DNA of 44,265 nucleotides from Blautia sp. (GCA_017475035.1 JAFVGK010000053.1:1-44265); one strand, 5' to 3'. Positions 26,771-34,826 are shown, counted from the stretch's first letter. Program-made: numbers and translations. Notes: generated by a model from the sequence alone, not told the origin.

Positions 26771-27091
26771 ATGAATAAAGACGAAATCCTGGCAAGAAGC
26801 CGTAATGAAAACAAAAACAGGGATGAGATGGAAAAAGAGGCTCTGGCAAAAGCAGGACAGAAAGCCTGCGCTGCAGGCGGCCTGGTGTGCGTATTGGTTA
26901 TCATATTGGAAGCTGTGTTTACCAGACAGGTGAATATGAGTACCTGGGCTGTTTATCTGTCCATGACCGGAACCATGCTTTTGACGAAATATTCCCTGCT
27001 GAAAAAGAAACATGAAATGATTTTCGGAGTGATGGAACTGATCCTGGCTGCCGCTTTTTTGATCATGTATGTTATAAAGATTGCGAGGTGA
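26771..27091 (+). CDS. Small membrane protein (DUF6442-like) paired with an XRE regulator
   Basis: The 106-aa protein has a charged N-terminal ~35 residues (EILARSRNENKNRDEMEKEAL) and three hydrophobic segments (about 37-52, 58-75 and 85-103). This pattern resembles small membrane proteins, DUF6442-like by my recollection, that sit directly before an XRE regulator in many Bacillota. The function is unknown. GGAGG lies 10 bases before ATG 26771. The next gene follows after four bases, so the two are co-translated. Confidence 0.7.
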   Translation: MNKDEILARSRNENKNRDEMEKEALAKAGQKACAAGGLVCVLVIILEAVFTRQVNMSTWAVYLSMTGTMLLTKYSLLKKKHEMIFGVMELILAAAFLIMYVIKIAR

Positions 27092-27095
27092 TTCC

Positions 27096-27302
27096 ATGGA
27101 CGATAAGCTGGTATTAAGAAACAGACTGAAGGAGATACGTTCAGATCAGAAGCTTTCCCAGCAGCAGCTGGCAGAGATGGTGGGTGTATCCAGAAACACG
27201 ATCAGCTCCATCGAGACCGGGCAGTTTAATCCGACGGCAAAGCTTGCGTTGGTTCTTTGTGTCGCTTTGGATAAAAAGTTTGAAGAGATTTTTTATTTTT
27301 AA
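27096..27302 (+). CDS. Small XRE-family helix-turn-helix regulator
   Basis: The 68-aa protein is almost only an HTH_3 domain: RLKEIRSDQKLSQQQLAEMVGVSRNTISSIE. It has the C-terminal (L/F)EEIFY ending typical of the YozG/PlcR-like minimal regulators. ATG 27096 is preferred to TTG 27081 because GAGGTGA lies five bases before it. It probably regulates the pair through the direct repeats around 26521-26597. Confidence 0.9.
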   Translation: MDDKLVLRNRLKEIRSDQKLSQQQLAEMVGVSRNTISSIETGQFNPTAKLALVLCVALDKKFEEIFYF

Positions 27303-27512
27303 CAGCTGCCCTGGCAAGACGGTTTTACACCCTGAGAAGATGTTTTTTTGTCCGGCTCCTGAACTTTCATGATCTGATAAATCAGAAACACCTTGAACTG
27401 AGCTTCCTTTTTTGCTATGATTTCCGCATAACGGTCAACATCCGTGCGAAGGATAAAAAATCATCACGATTCATTGCCTGAGCTGCATTAGAATGTAATC
27501 CGGAGCCTGGCC

Positions 27513-27556
27513 GTCATCCGGACGGTATGTCGGTATACAATCATTATTGTAAGAGG
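27513..27556 (+). repeat. Family C leader element, copy C2
   Basis: GTCATCCGGACGGTATG, then ACAAT-CATT-ATTGT and AAGAGGAG, as at 14492-14538. Its 3' end fuses directly into family B copy B4 (AGAGGAGACTGATTTTG). The 362-bp gap 27303-27664 holds these two elements and nothing else clear. Confidence 0.65.
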
Positions 27557-27650
27557 AGACTGATTTTGGCCTTTGCGGTCCGGCTGTCGAAGCAGCAAAA
27601 TCGTCATCCGCAGACATTGATCCAAGGTATAACACTTCGTTATGGAAGGA
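27553..27650 (+). repeat. Family B hairpin element, copy B4, ending in the GH5 ribosome site
   Basis: The first hairpin lies between 27562 and 27602 (3' arm CTGTCGAAGCAGCAAAATC). A weaker middle ACATTG...CAAGGT follows, then a clean ATAAC-ACTTC-GTTAT hairpin before GGAAGGAAGAGGGG. The element is open in frame with the GH5 gene, which artificially extends that reading frame upstream. Confidence 0.8.
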
Positions 27651-27664
27651 AGAGGGGAATCAGT

Positions 27665-28705
27665 ATGAGAAAATTTGAAGGATTTCAAAAAGGCGTGAAT
27701 CTTGGCGGATGGATTTCACAGTTTGATTCTTATGACAGAGCTCATTTTGACAGCTTCATTACAGAAAAAGATATCAAAGAAATCGCTTCCCTGGGATTTG
27801 ATCATGTCAGGATACCGGTGGACTATGTATTGTTCGAGGAAGAAGACGGCACTCCAAAAGAGGATGGGTTCCATTATCTGGATCTTTGCCGGGCGTGGTG
27901 TGAAAAATACGGTTTACGGCTGCTGATTGATCTGCACGAATGCTATGGCTATTCCTTCGATCCCTTAAAGCAGCTGGATCGCGAAAAGTTCTTTTATGAC
28001 AGTCAGCTGCAGGAGAGGTTTTTGCGGCTTTGGAGCAGAATCGCACGACATTACGCAGCCTTTCCCGAACAGGTAGCCTTTGAACCTCTAAATGAGGTTG
28101 TGCTGGAAAAGGTTGCGGATGCCTGGAATCAGGTTGCCGGCGCTTATATCAGGATGATGAGAACCATCGTGCCGGACAGTTATCTGGTAATCGGCGGAGT
28201 ATGCTACAGCAGTGTCACATGCGTGCCTCTTTTAAATCTTCCGCTGGATGACAGGATTATTTACAATTTTCACTGCTATGAACCCATCATCTTTACACAT
28301 CAAGGCGCTTATTGGGTAGACAGGATGCCTCAGGATTTCAGAATCGGGTATCCGCAGGATCTGGAGGTTTACCGCGAGGCTGTAAAAAGACTTGCATTGT
28401 CCGAAGAATTATCCGGCGCTGTTTTCAAAGAAGGGATTCACCAGACGGGAGAAGGCTTTTTTGAGGATATCTTTGCGCCTGCTGTTGAAAAAGCGGAAAA
28501 AGACAATGTGCCCCTTTACTGCGGAGAATACGGTGTCATCGATCTTGCAGACAGCCAGGATGCCTTGCGGTGGCTGAAGGATATCCATACCGTCATGGAC
28601 AGACATGGGATCGGCAGGGCGTTATGGAATTACAAAGAAAAGGATTTCGGATTTTCAGGAGAGAAATTTTCTGAGATAAGAGAGGATTTTATCCGCATCC
28701 TGTAA
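27665..28705 (+). CDS. GH5 family glycoside hydrolase (endoglucanase-like), intracellular
   Basis: GH5 enzymes cleave beta-glucans or mannans with two Glu residues. Here the acid/base is E144 in FEPLNEVV and the nucleophile E288 in YCGEYGVI. RIPVDY, LLIDLHEC and NFHCYEP supply the conserved Arg, His and Tyr. The 346-aa protein starts MRKFEGFQKGVNLGGW and has no signal peptide, so it should act on imported oligosaccharides. The frame is open upstream through repeat B4; ATG 27665 is chosen from the start of the homologous domain and the AGAGGGG before it. No transporter is adjacent. Confidence 0.9.
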   Translation: MRKFEGFQKGVNLGGWISQFDSYDRAHFDSFITEKDIKEIASLGFDHVRIPVDYVLFEEEDGTPKEDGFHYLDLCRAWCEKYGLRLLIDLHECYGYSFDPLKQLDREKFFYDSQLQERFLRLWSRIARHYAAFPEQVAFEPLNEVVLEKVADAWNQVAGAYIRMMRTIVPDSYLVIGGVCYSSVTCVPLLNLPLDDRIIYNFHCYEPIIFTHQGAYWVDRMPQDFRIGYPQDLEVYREAVKRLALSEELSGAVFKEGIHQTGEGFFEDIFAPAVEKAEKDNVPLYCGEYGVIDLADSQDALRWLKDIHTVMDRHGIGRALWNYKEKDFGFSGEKFSEIREDFIRIL

Positions 28706-28740
28706 AGTTTCAGATTTAATGATAATGACTGCGCCGACAA

Positions 28741-28772
28741 AAGCTCCGATCGCCTGCAGGCGATCGGGGCTT
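28741..28772. terminator. Strong hairpin between GH5 and dapF
   Basis: AAGCTCCGATCGCC-TGCA-GGCGATCGGGGCTT forms an almost perfect 14-bp stem. On the minus strand it runs into TTTTGTC, so it may terminate dapF; on the plus strand no T run follows. Confidence 0.65.
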
Positions 28773-28782
28773 ATACTATGTA

Positions 28783-28938
28783 AGGATTGAGTCAGAAATA
28801 ACTGTCCCGGATGACATGTTTTCTTATCTGGGAGCATACCTCAAAAATCAGCTGCATAGCCCGCTATGCCTGATATTTGAGGTTCACGCCAAAACAAAAA
28901 TCCTTCGTATTCGTGACATTTATTTCTGACTCTATCCT
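28783..28938. mobile_element. 156-bp MITE-like element with 24-bp terminal inverted repeats
   Basis: Positions 28783-28806 and 28915-28938 are inverted copies with 22 of 24 matches (core GAGTCAGAAATAA). The interior is also nested: ACCTCAAA pairs with TTTGAGGT, ATCAG with CTGAT, GCATAG with CTATGC, and GGAT/GTTTT with AAAAC/ATCC further out. The whole element can therefore fold into one long hairpin. It has no coding capacity. No clear target-site duplication is visible. It could be a non-autonomous element or a structured 3' RNA. Confidence 0.6.
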
Positions 28939-28948
28939 GAGTGATGAC

Positions 28949-29800
28949 TCAAATCTCTCCGTGGAAAACTTCCGTCGCGGGTCCTGTCATAAAGACCTGG
29001 TTTTGTTCCTGATTCCATTCGATCTGAAGATCTCCGCCCAAGAGTTTGACGGTAATGGGTTTGCTGCTGTCAGTCTTTCCGTTCAGGATGCAGGCTACGG
29101 CAACGGCGCAGGCGCCTGTGCCGCAGGCAAGGGTTTCGCCGGAGCCCCTTTCCCATACCCGCATACGGACGGTATGGCTGTCAAGGACTTCGACAAATTC
29201 CGTGTTTACGCGGTCCGGAAAAGCCGGGTGATGCTCAAACTTCGGTCCGATTACGGGCAGCGCCAGATCCTTTACCCGGTCAACAAAGATGACAGCGTGA
29301 GGATTGCCCATGGATACGGCAGTAATCTCAAAAACCTGTCCATCCACTTCAAGAGGAGCGTTGATAATCCTTGCGTCCTCCTTTTTGGAAAACCAGGAAG
29401 AAATGACCGGTATATATTTTGCTTCCAGGATGGGGCTTCCCATATTTACAGTAGCCATTACGGCTTTTCCGTTTTCAATCGTAAGGTCTATTTTTTTGAT
29501 TCCGCTTCCGGTCAGAACAGACAATGTCGGTTTATGAACAATACCATGGTCATAGGCGTATTTAGCCACACATCGTACGCCGTTCCCGCACATCGCGCCT
29601 GAAGAGCCGTCAGCATTGTACATCTCCATCTCACAATCCGCCTGATCGGTCGGTTTGATCAGGATCAGCCCGTCTGATCCGATGCCAAAATGCCGGTCGC
29701 TGATTTCTATGGCAGTCCTGGAAGGATTTTCCACTGTCTCCTGAAAACAGTCTACATATACATAATCGTTTCCGATGCCGTGCATTTTTGTAAATTTCAT
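28949..29800 (-). CDS. dapF: Diaminopimelate epimerase
   Basis: DapF converts LL- to meso-diaminopimelate for lysine and peptidoglycan without a cofactor, using two cysteines. Both are present: MCGNGVRCVAKY (residues near 73) and ETLACGTGACA (near 225). The N-terminus MKFTKMHGIGNDYVYVD and the GNPHAVIFV block are typical, and the length (283 aa) is normal. AAAGGA precedes the ATG on the minus strand. It is a single-gene unit facing away from the amino-acid ABC transporter. Confidence 0.95.
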   Translation of the reverse strand: MKFTKMHGIGNDYVYVDCFQETVENPSRTAIEISDRHFGIGSDGLILIKPTDQADCEMEMYNADGSSGAMCGNGVRCVAKYAYDHGIVHKPTLSVLTGSGIKKIDLTIENGKAVMATVNMGSPILEAKYIPVISSWFSKKEDARIINAPLEVDGQVFEITAVSMGNPHAVIFVDRVKDLALPVIGPKFEHHPAFPDRVNTEFVEVLDSHTVRMRVWERGSGETLACGTGACAVAVACILNGKTDSSKPITVKLLGGDLQIEWNQEQNQVFMTGPATEVFHGEI

Positions 29801-29812
29801 GCAAGTATCCTT

Positions 29813-29880
29813 TCTTTGATTATTTCTTTTCTTTGATCATTTCTTCTCTTTGATTATTTCTTCTCTTTGATTATTTCTTC
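29813..29880. repeat. Four tandem 17-bp repeats upstream of dapF
   Basis: The unit TCTTTGATTATTTCTTC repeats four times without spacers, with one or two changes in the first two units. It starts 13 bp before the dapF start and would form its leader on the minus strand (GAAGAAATAATCAAAGA), overlapping the Shine-Dalgarno vicinity. The remainder of the gap to 30137 shows no gene. Confidence 0.9.
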
Positions 29881-30137
29881 GGGTCTCTATGCAATGCGGA
29901 GAGCCGCTTTCACCTCTCTTTCACCGCACAGGTCGATATTTATACGAGGTATCAAAACGTTTGCCGATCAGCCCAACGAAATAACGATCGAATCCGCCCG
30001 CTTCCGGTCCGAAGCGCAGTTAACTGCATTCATGAGTATAAAAACATTGCAGATCCCAGTAAAGAAGACAGGTCTGGAAATCTTTAGTTATGCTGTACAT
30101 TATAAAAAAGAAATCCTCCATGTGCAATATCTTTCTC

Positions 30138-30165
30138 TTGAATTTTCTTTATGATGTGATAGAAT
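30138..30165 (+). promoter_or_regulatory. Candidate promoter of the amino-acid ABC transporter
   Basis: TTGAAT (30138-30143) and TAGAAT (30160-30165) are separated by 16 bp. The predicted start would fall at 30172-30175, just before the ARG-box-like palindrome. Confidence 0.5.
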
Positions 30166-30179
30166 GTATAAAGCCTGAA

Positions 30180-30193
30180 TGAATATACATTCA
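30180..30193 (+). promoter_or_regulatory. ARG-box-like palindrome (ArgR site)
   Basis: TGAATATACATTCA matches the ArgR half-site consensus TGAAT-4 bp-ATTCA exactly in both arms, with three of four spacer bases A/T. An outer TGAATG...CATTCA (30176-30193) overlaps it. It sits at the predicted transcription start of an amino-acid transporter, where binding would repress when arginine is present. One box only is seen; ArgR sites often come in pairs. Confidence 0.55.
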
Positions 30194-30255
30194 AAATTTT
30201 GATCTCTGTGGCGTTTGGACAACATGAGAGCCACAGATGGACAGGAGGAATCAAT

Positions 30256-31062
30256 ATGAAAAAAAGCAAACTTCTTACAGCTCTTGCAGCAGCTGCGATG
30301 GCAGCGATGATGACAGTCTCCTGCGTATATGCAGAGGAAAATTCCAGCGGGATCAACGGCGTGGATGACCTTCCGGGAAAAAAGATCGGTGTCCAGCTGG
30401 GAACCACCGGCGATATCTATGCTTCCGACTATGAGGGCGATGAGGCCGGCACTGTCGTAGAAAGATACAATAAAGGAAATGACGCCGTCCTCGCTCTGAA
30501 GCAGGGGAAGGTGGACTGTGTGATTATTGACAGTCAGCCTGCGGCAAAATTCGTGGAGAAAAACGATGACCTGATGATACTTGAAGAGGATTTTGCTCTT
30601 GAGGAATATGCCATCGCGATCTCAAAGGATCGTCCGGAGCTGACGGAAGCGATTAATGGCGCGCTTGCAGAGCTGAAGGAAGAAGGCACCCTCGACCAGA
30701 TCGTCGGCAATTACATCGGCGATGATACCAAGGGTACACAGCCGTACGAGTCTCCTGAGGATGTCGACCGCTCCAACGGCAAGCTTGTCATGGCGACAAA
30801 TGCCGCGTTTGAGCCTTATGAGTACTATAACGGAACCACCATCGTCGGCATCGATGCAGAGATGGCTCAGGCGATCTGTGATAAGCTTGGCTATGAGCTG
30901 GAGATTCAGGATATCGAATTTGACGCCATTATCAACGCGGTTCAGTCCGGTAAGGCTGACATCGGCGTTGCCGGCATGACCGTCACAGAGGATCGTCTGA
31001 AAAACATCGATTTCTCTGATCCTTATACGACAGCGACCCAGGTGATCATCGTCAGGAAATAA
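30256..31062 (+). CDS. Amino-acid ABC transporter binding protein with circularly permuted SBP_bac_3 fold
   Basis: Extracellular receptor for a polar amino acid feeding the permease and ATPase downstream. Residues 1-26 are a signal peptide ending VYA; no clear lipobox. The two halves of the family appear in swapped order. Residues ~33-155 (VDDLPGKKIGVQLGTTGD ... EEYAIAISKDRPEL ... LKEEGTLDQIVGNYIG) are what is normally the C-terminal half. After a ~19-residue linker, residues ~175-268 (KLVMATNAAFEPYEYY ... FDAIINAVQSGKADIG ... MTVTEDRLKNIDFSDPY ... VIIVRK) are what is normally the mature N-terminus. The protein stops exactly at the usual hinge. Length (268 aa) equals a normal family member, so nothing is missing. 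ATG 30256 has AGGAGGAA six bases before it. Confidence 0.9.
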   Translation: MKKSKLLTALAAAAMAAMMTVSCVYAEENSSGINGVDDLPGKKIGVQLGTTGDIYASDYEGDEAGTVVERYNKGNDAVLALKQGKVDCVIIDSQPAAKFVEKNDDLMILEEDFALEEYAIAISKDRPELTEAINGALAELKEEGTLDQIVGNYIGDDTKGTQPYESPEDVDRSNGKLVMATNAAFEPYEYYNGTTIVGIDAEMAQAICDKLGYELEIQDIEFDAIINAVQSGKADIGVAGMTVTEDRLKNIDFSDPYTTATQVIIVRK

Positions 31063-31089
31063 AGAAAATTCCCACAGAGGATAAAAAAG

Positions 31090-31155
31090 AAAGCTGCCTG
31101 CGCAGTTCTGCAACCAGGGTGCTGTATTCCCGGAGCAGAATGTGAAGGCAGCTTT
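31090..31155 (+). terminator. Intra-operon hairpin between binding protein and permease
   Basis: AAAGCTGCCT (31090-31099) pairs with AGGCAGCTTT (31146-31155), enclosing TTCTGC...GCAGAA and GGG...CCC. Only TTTTGCG follows, so it is a weak terminator or processing site. It could keep the binding protein transcript in excess over the permease. Confidence 0.6.
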
Positions 31156-31160
31156 TGCGT

Positions 31161-31194
31161 AGAGCCAACATACAAAACTTCATTATGGGAGGAG
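31161..31194 (+). repeat. Family B tail, copy B5, at the permease ribosome site
   Basis: CCAACATACAAAACTTC and ATTATGGGAGGAG match the last third of the family B element (compare 26722-26750 and 9441-9470). The first hairpin is absent or replaced by the 31090-31155 hairpin. Confidence 0.55.
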
Positions 31195-31204
31195 TGATCT
31201 CTGC

Positions 31205-31894
31205 TTGAGTTTTATAGAACAATTACGCTTTAACTTCCTGGAGAACAGCCGGTGGCAGTTTATTCTGACCGGTCTGAAGAATACACTGGTTATTTCCCTT
31301 TTTGCCGTGATCGTGGGAATTATATTAGGTTTTCTGATTGCCGTTGTGAGAGCGACCCATGATAAATCCGGAAAATTACCTATCCTGAATTTTTTATGCA
31401 GGGTTTATCTTACCGTGATTCGCGGGACGCCCATGATGGTGCAGCTGCTGATCGTTTACTATGTCATTTTCGCGTCGGTAAATATCGATAAGGTTTTGGT
31501 GGCAGTGATCGCCTTTGGGTTAAATTCCGCCGCTTACGTGGCAGAGATCATCCGTTCCGGCATCATGTCCATTGACGAAGGGCAGACGGAAGCAGGCAGA
31601 AGCCTGGGACTTGGCTTTACTCAGACCATGTGGCTCATCATCATGCCTCAGGCACTGAAAAATGTTCTTCCTGCCTTGGGCAATGAGTTTATCGTTCTTT
31701 TGAAGGAAACATCCATCAGCGGGTATATCGGCCTGATGGATCTGACCAGAGGCGGTGACATTATTCGAAGCCAGACTTACGGGGCTTTGTTCCCTCTGCT
31801 TGCGGTAGCCGCGATTTACCTGGTCCTGGTCTGCTTTTTGTCCTTCCTGGTGGATCGTCTGGAAAGGAGGATGAGAGTCAGTGAGCGTAGATAA
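31205..31894 (+). CDS. Amino-acid ABC transporter permease (HisM/GlnP type)
   Basis: The 229-aa protein has five membrane spans and the family EAA loop [27 protein letters not shown] that contacts the ATPase, followed by [19 protein letters not shown]. Initiation is at TTG 31205 with GGAGGAG about 10 bases upstream. It overlaps the ATPase start by 14 bases. With a single permease gene, the transporter would use a homodimer. Confidence 0.93.
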   Translation: MSFIEQLRFNFLENSRWQFILTGLKNTLVISLFAVIVGIILGFLIAVVRATHDKSGKLPILNFLCRVYLTVIRGTPMMVQLLIVYYVIFASVNIDKVLVAVIAFGLNSAAYVAEIIRSGIMSIDEGQTEAGRSLGLGFTQTMWLIIMPQALKNVLPALGNEFIVLLKETSISGYIGLMDLTRGGDIIRSQTYGALFPLLAVAAIYLVLVCFLSFLVDRLERRMRVSERR

Positions 31895-32627
31895 AAGCAA
31901 GGTTTTAATAGAAGTACAGGGATTGGAAAAATCCTTTGGTGACAACAGAGTGCTGCGTGGAATCAGTACGGACATTTATCAGGGAGAGGTTGTCGTGATC
32001 ATAGGTCCGTCAGGTTCCGGAAAATCTACATTTCTTCGTTCCCTGAATCTTCTCGAAATGCCTACAGGCGGCCGGGTTCTGTTTGAAGGAACGGATATCA
32101 CGGATAAAAAAGTCGATATCAATCTGCATCGCCGCAAGATCGGCATGGTTTTTCAGCAATTCAATCTGTTCCCCTTAAAGACGGTAAGGGAAAACATTAC
32201 GTTAGCTCCCGTCCATCTGAAGGTGATGACAAAGGATCAGGCAAATAAACGGGCAGATGAGCTTCTTGCAAGGATCGGACTTCCTGATAAAGCCAACAGC
32301 TATCCGGATCAGTTATCAGGAGGACAAAAGCAGAGAGTTGCGATCGCCAGAGCTCTGGCTATGAGCCCTGACGTGATGCTGTTTGACGAGCCGACCTCTG
32401 CCCTTGACCCCGAAATGGTCGGTGAGGTTCTGGAAATCATGAAAGAACTCGCCGAAAGCGGAATGACCATGGTTGTTGTCACGCATGAGATGGGTTTTGC
32501 ACGCGAGGTCGGTACAAGAGTTGTCTTTATTGATGAAGGAGTCATCATGGAAGAAAATACGCCGGAAGAGTTCTTTGGGAATCCGCAGAATCCCAGACTG
32601 AAGGATTTTCTTTCAAAAGTGCTGTGA
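31881..32627 (+). CDS. Amino-acid ABC transporter ATPase (GlnQ/HisP type)
   Basis: The 248-aa ATPase has Walker [11 protein letters not shown]-loop [10 protein letters not shown], signature LSGGQKQR, Walker B VMLFDEP and the H-loop VVVTHEM, all intact, and the typical C-terminal [18 protein letters not shown]. The GTG start at 31881 lies inside the permease end, with AGGAGG 12 bases upstream. It energises uptake of the amino acid bound by the permuted receptor. Confidence 0.95.
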   Translation: MSVDKSKVLIEVQGLEKSFGDNRVLRGISTDIYQGEVVVIIGPSGSGKSTFLRSLNLLEMPTGGRVLFEGTDITDKKVDINLHRRKIGMVFQQFNLFPLKTVRENITLAPVHLKVMTKDQANKRADELLARIGLPDKANSYPDQLSGGQKQRVAIARALAMSPDVMLFDEPTSALDPEMVGEVLEIMKELAESGMTMVVVTHEMGFAREVGTRVVFIDEGVIMEENTPEEFFGNPQNPRLKDFLSKVL

Positions 32628-32779
32628 GAACACTCAGGCGGCAAAAGAGAATGGAAATAAGTCAGCTGCTTAAGCCTTATGAGATATAGCGGAGAAACCG
32701 GTTCAGAGCCGATCAGAGCAGAGACTGTAAGTCGTAGATAACAGGTGTAAAAATACCTTTAAAGATGAGAGGAAAGAAA

Positions 32780-34684
32780 ATGTGGATATGGTATCCCGGG
32801 GATATGGAGCTGTTTTTTGCGTTAAAACAAAATTTCAGCCGGGTCGAGCGAGGCGTTGGTTGGCCTGCATTCTGGAAGAGTGAAGCCTTCCGGCAGAGAA
32901 TTGTCCTGCGCAGGACTTACAGACTTGCTGCCGAGACGTCATTTACCGTCTATGCGAATGCGGATTCCGTCGGTTTTGTGCTGGTGGGGGAAAAGAAATA
33001 TCCCTTTGGAAAACCCATTATCTGTGGGCCGGGAGAGGTGAAGATTTCGATTCATCTGGGCAGTATTCCCACATTTCCGGCAGCTTTCATCGAAGGGGCT
33101 GTCATCCGTTCTGATGAAAACTGGATGGCCGAGGATTATGCCGGAGATCCTGTACCCGTAGGCCACAGCCCGTATTTTGTCGATCGTTGTCAGGATCCCT
33201 CTGAATGGCCCTATGAGGAAAAAATGATCTGTCCGGCAAAGGTGGAGGAGGTTAACCAGGGCCTGCTGTTCACCTTTGAAACAGAACTTACGGCATTACC
33301 GGAGCTGGAGTATCCTCACGGATATCGGGCCTGCCGTCTGTATATCGGGGAGACAAAAGCAGAAGCCCTTGATACGGATAACTGCTATTCTTTCTGTGAT
33401 CCCGGAGAGGATGGATTGTGCCCGAAAAATGCGGTGCATTATGTTTTTATTCCTTCCTGCAAAAAGGGTGATGTTCTGCTGCGTGCCAGGCAACAATTTG
33501 TGGATATTCCGGTGCGGGCAGAATTTCACTGCGATAATGAAAAACTGAACCGGATCTGGAAAGTGGCTGAACATACGTTCCGGCTTTGCAGCGGAATTTT
33601 CTTCCTCGACGGAGTGAAGAGGGATCGCTGGATCTGGGGCGGCGACGCCTATCAAAGCATGCAGGTCAACCAATATCTTTTCGGAGATCCTGAGATTAAC
33701 CGCCGTACCATGAGAGCGCTTTTCGGGAATGTACCTGCGGTTACCCATATCAATACCATTACCGATTATTCCATGCTGTGCATCATCGGGGTCAGGGAGC
33801 ATGCTGAGGTTTACGGGGATCTGGACTTCCTTAAAGAGATGTATCCAAAGATGCGCTCCCTCATGGAGCTTTGCCTGACACAGACGGAAGAAAACGGTTT
33901 TTTCACCGGAGGACCGAAAGACTGGGTTTATATAGATTGGGCTGAGTTTGACAGAGAAGGGCCTTTGTGCGCGGAGCAGATGCTGCTGGCAAGATGCTGC
34001 CAGGCCATGGCGGAGTGCTGCATAATGCTGCAGGAATGTGACAGCGCACTGCCTGCTCAAGGTGAACCCACGAAAAACCTTCAGCTGCGGCAGGATTTGG
34101 ATCGCTATACTCGAAAATATCAGGTTTTGAAAGAGAAAATCGATCAGTTCTATTGGGATGAAGAAAAAGGCGCCTATATAGATTCCTTTGTGTCCGGAAA
34201 ACGCAATGTAACCCGCCATGCAAATATTTTTGCGATTCGTTTTGATCTGGCGGACGAGGCGAAAAAAGAACGTATTGTAAAAAATGTGCTGCAGAACAAT
34301 AATGTCCCTGCCATCACGACGCCTTATTTCCGTTTCTTTGAACAGGACGCCTTATGCATGATGGGATGTCTGGATCAGGTACTTGATACTATTTTAAGCT
34401 ACTGGGGCGGGATGCTTGCGCTTGGGGCGGATACCTTCTGGGAGGAATACGATCCTCAAAAACCGTTGGAGCAGCAATATGAAATGTATGGGGATCCCTT
34501 TGGCAAAAGCATGTGTCATGCCTGGTCAGCCAGTCCGATCTATCTGATCGGAAAGTACTTTCTGGGATTACGGATCAGCCATGAGACAGAAGAAGGGTAT
34601 GAGATCCGGCCGTACCATAAGGCTTTTCAATCCGTAGAAGCTGTTCTCCCGGCAGGGAACATAACGGTTGAGATACGGTGGTGA
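32780..34684 (+). CDS. GH78-like alpha-L-rhamnosidase
   Basis: Members remove terminal L-rhamnose from plant glycans and flavonoid glycosides. The N-terminal ~230 residues are beta-sandwich modules. The (alpha/alpha)6 barrel carries the family motif DGVKRDRWIWGGDAY, where the Asp/Arg/Trp/Glu-type site lies, and further on TFWEEYDP and SMCHAWSASPIYLIGKYFLGL. The 634-aa protein has no signal peptide, so it acts on imported substrates. ATG 32780 is preferred to ATG 32765 because AGAGGAAAG then has proper spacing. It stands alone behind the ABC transporter and ends at a terminator; exact sugar specificity is inferred. Confidence 0.82.
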   Translation: MWIWYPGDMELFFALKQNFSRVERGVGWPAFWKSEAFRQRIVLRRTYRLAAETSFTVYANADSVGFVLVGEKKYPFGKPIICGPGEVKISIHLGSIPTFPAAFIEGAVIRSDENWMAEDYAGDPVPVGHSPYFVDRCQDPSEWPYEEKMICPAKVEEVNQGLLFTFETELTALPELEYPHGYRACRLYIGETKAEALDTDNCYSFCDPGEDGLCPKNAVHYVFIPSCKKGDVLLRARQQFVDIPVRAEFHCDNEKLNRIWKVAEHTFRLCSGIFFLDGVKRDRWIWGGDAYQSMQVNQYLFGDPEINRRTMRALFGNVPAVTHINTITDYSMLCIIGVREHAEVYGDLDFLKEMYPKMRSLMELCLTQTEENGFFTGGPKDWVYIDWAEFDREGPLCAEQMLLARCCQAMAECCIMLQECDSALPAQGEPTKNLQLRQDLDRYTRKYQVLKEKIDQFYWDEEKGAYIDSFVSGKRNVTRHANIFAIRFDLADEAKKERIVKNVLQNNNVPAITTPYFRFFEQDALCMMGCLDQVLDTILSYWGGMLALGADTFWEEYDPQKPLEQQYEMYGDPFGKSMCHAWSASPIYLIGKYFLGLRISHETEEGYEIRPYHKAFQSVEAVLPAGNITVEIRW

Positions 34685-34696
34685 GTCAGACAAAAG

Positions 34697-34752
34697 GAAA
34701 ACCAGCTATACAGCATGACAGTTTTTTCTGCCGCGCTGCATAGCTGGTTTTC
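34697..34752. terminator. Bidirectional terminator between rhamnosidase and esterase genes
   Basis: GAAAACCAGCTATACAGC (34697-34714) pairs with GCTGCATAGCTGGTTTTC (34735-34752) with one mismatch. T-rich sequence follows on both sides, matching the convergent gene ends. Confidence 0.88.
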
Positions 34753-34826
34753 ATTTTCTGCTTTTAATTATATCATGATGACTGTCCGCAAAGATGCGGA
34801 CATGTTCACCGCGACACCGGAGGGAA

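Noticed and set aside
27527-27664. Upstream extension of the GH5 reading frame
   Set aside because: It is translated repeat B4. The GH5 fold begins at ATG 27665, with a ribosome site before it.
29867-30154. A 95-codon plus-strand frame between dapF and the ABC transporter
   Set aside because: It begins inside the 17-bp tandem repeats, lacks a ribosome site, shows no family features and runs over the promoter of the transporter.
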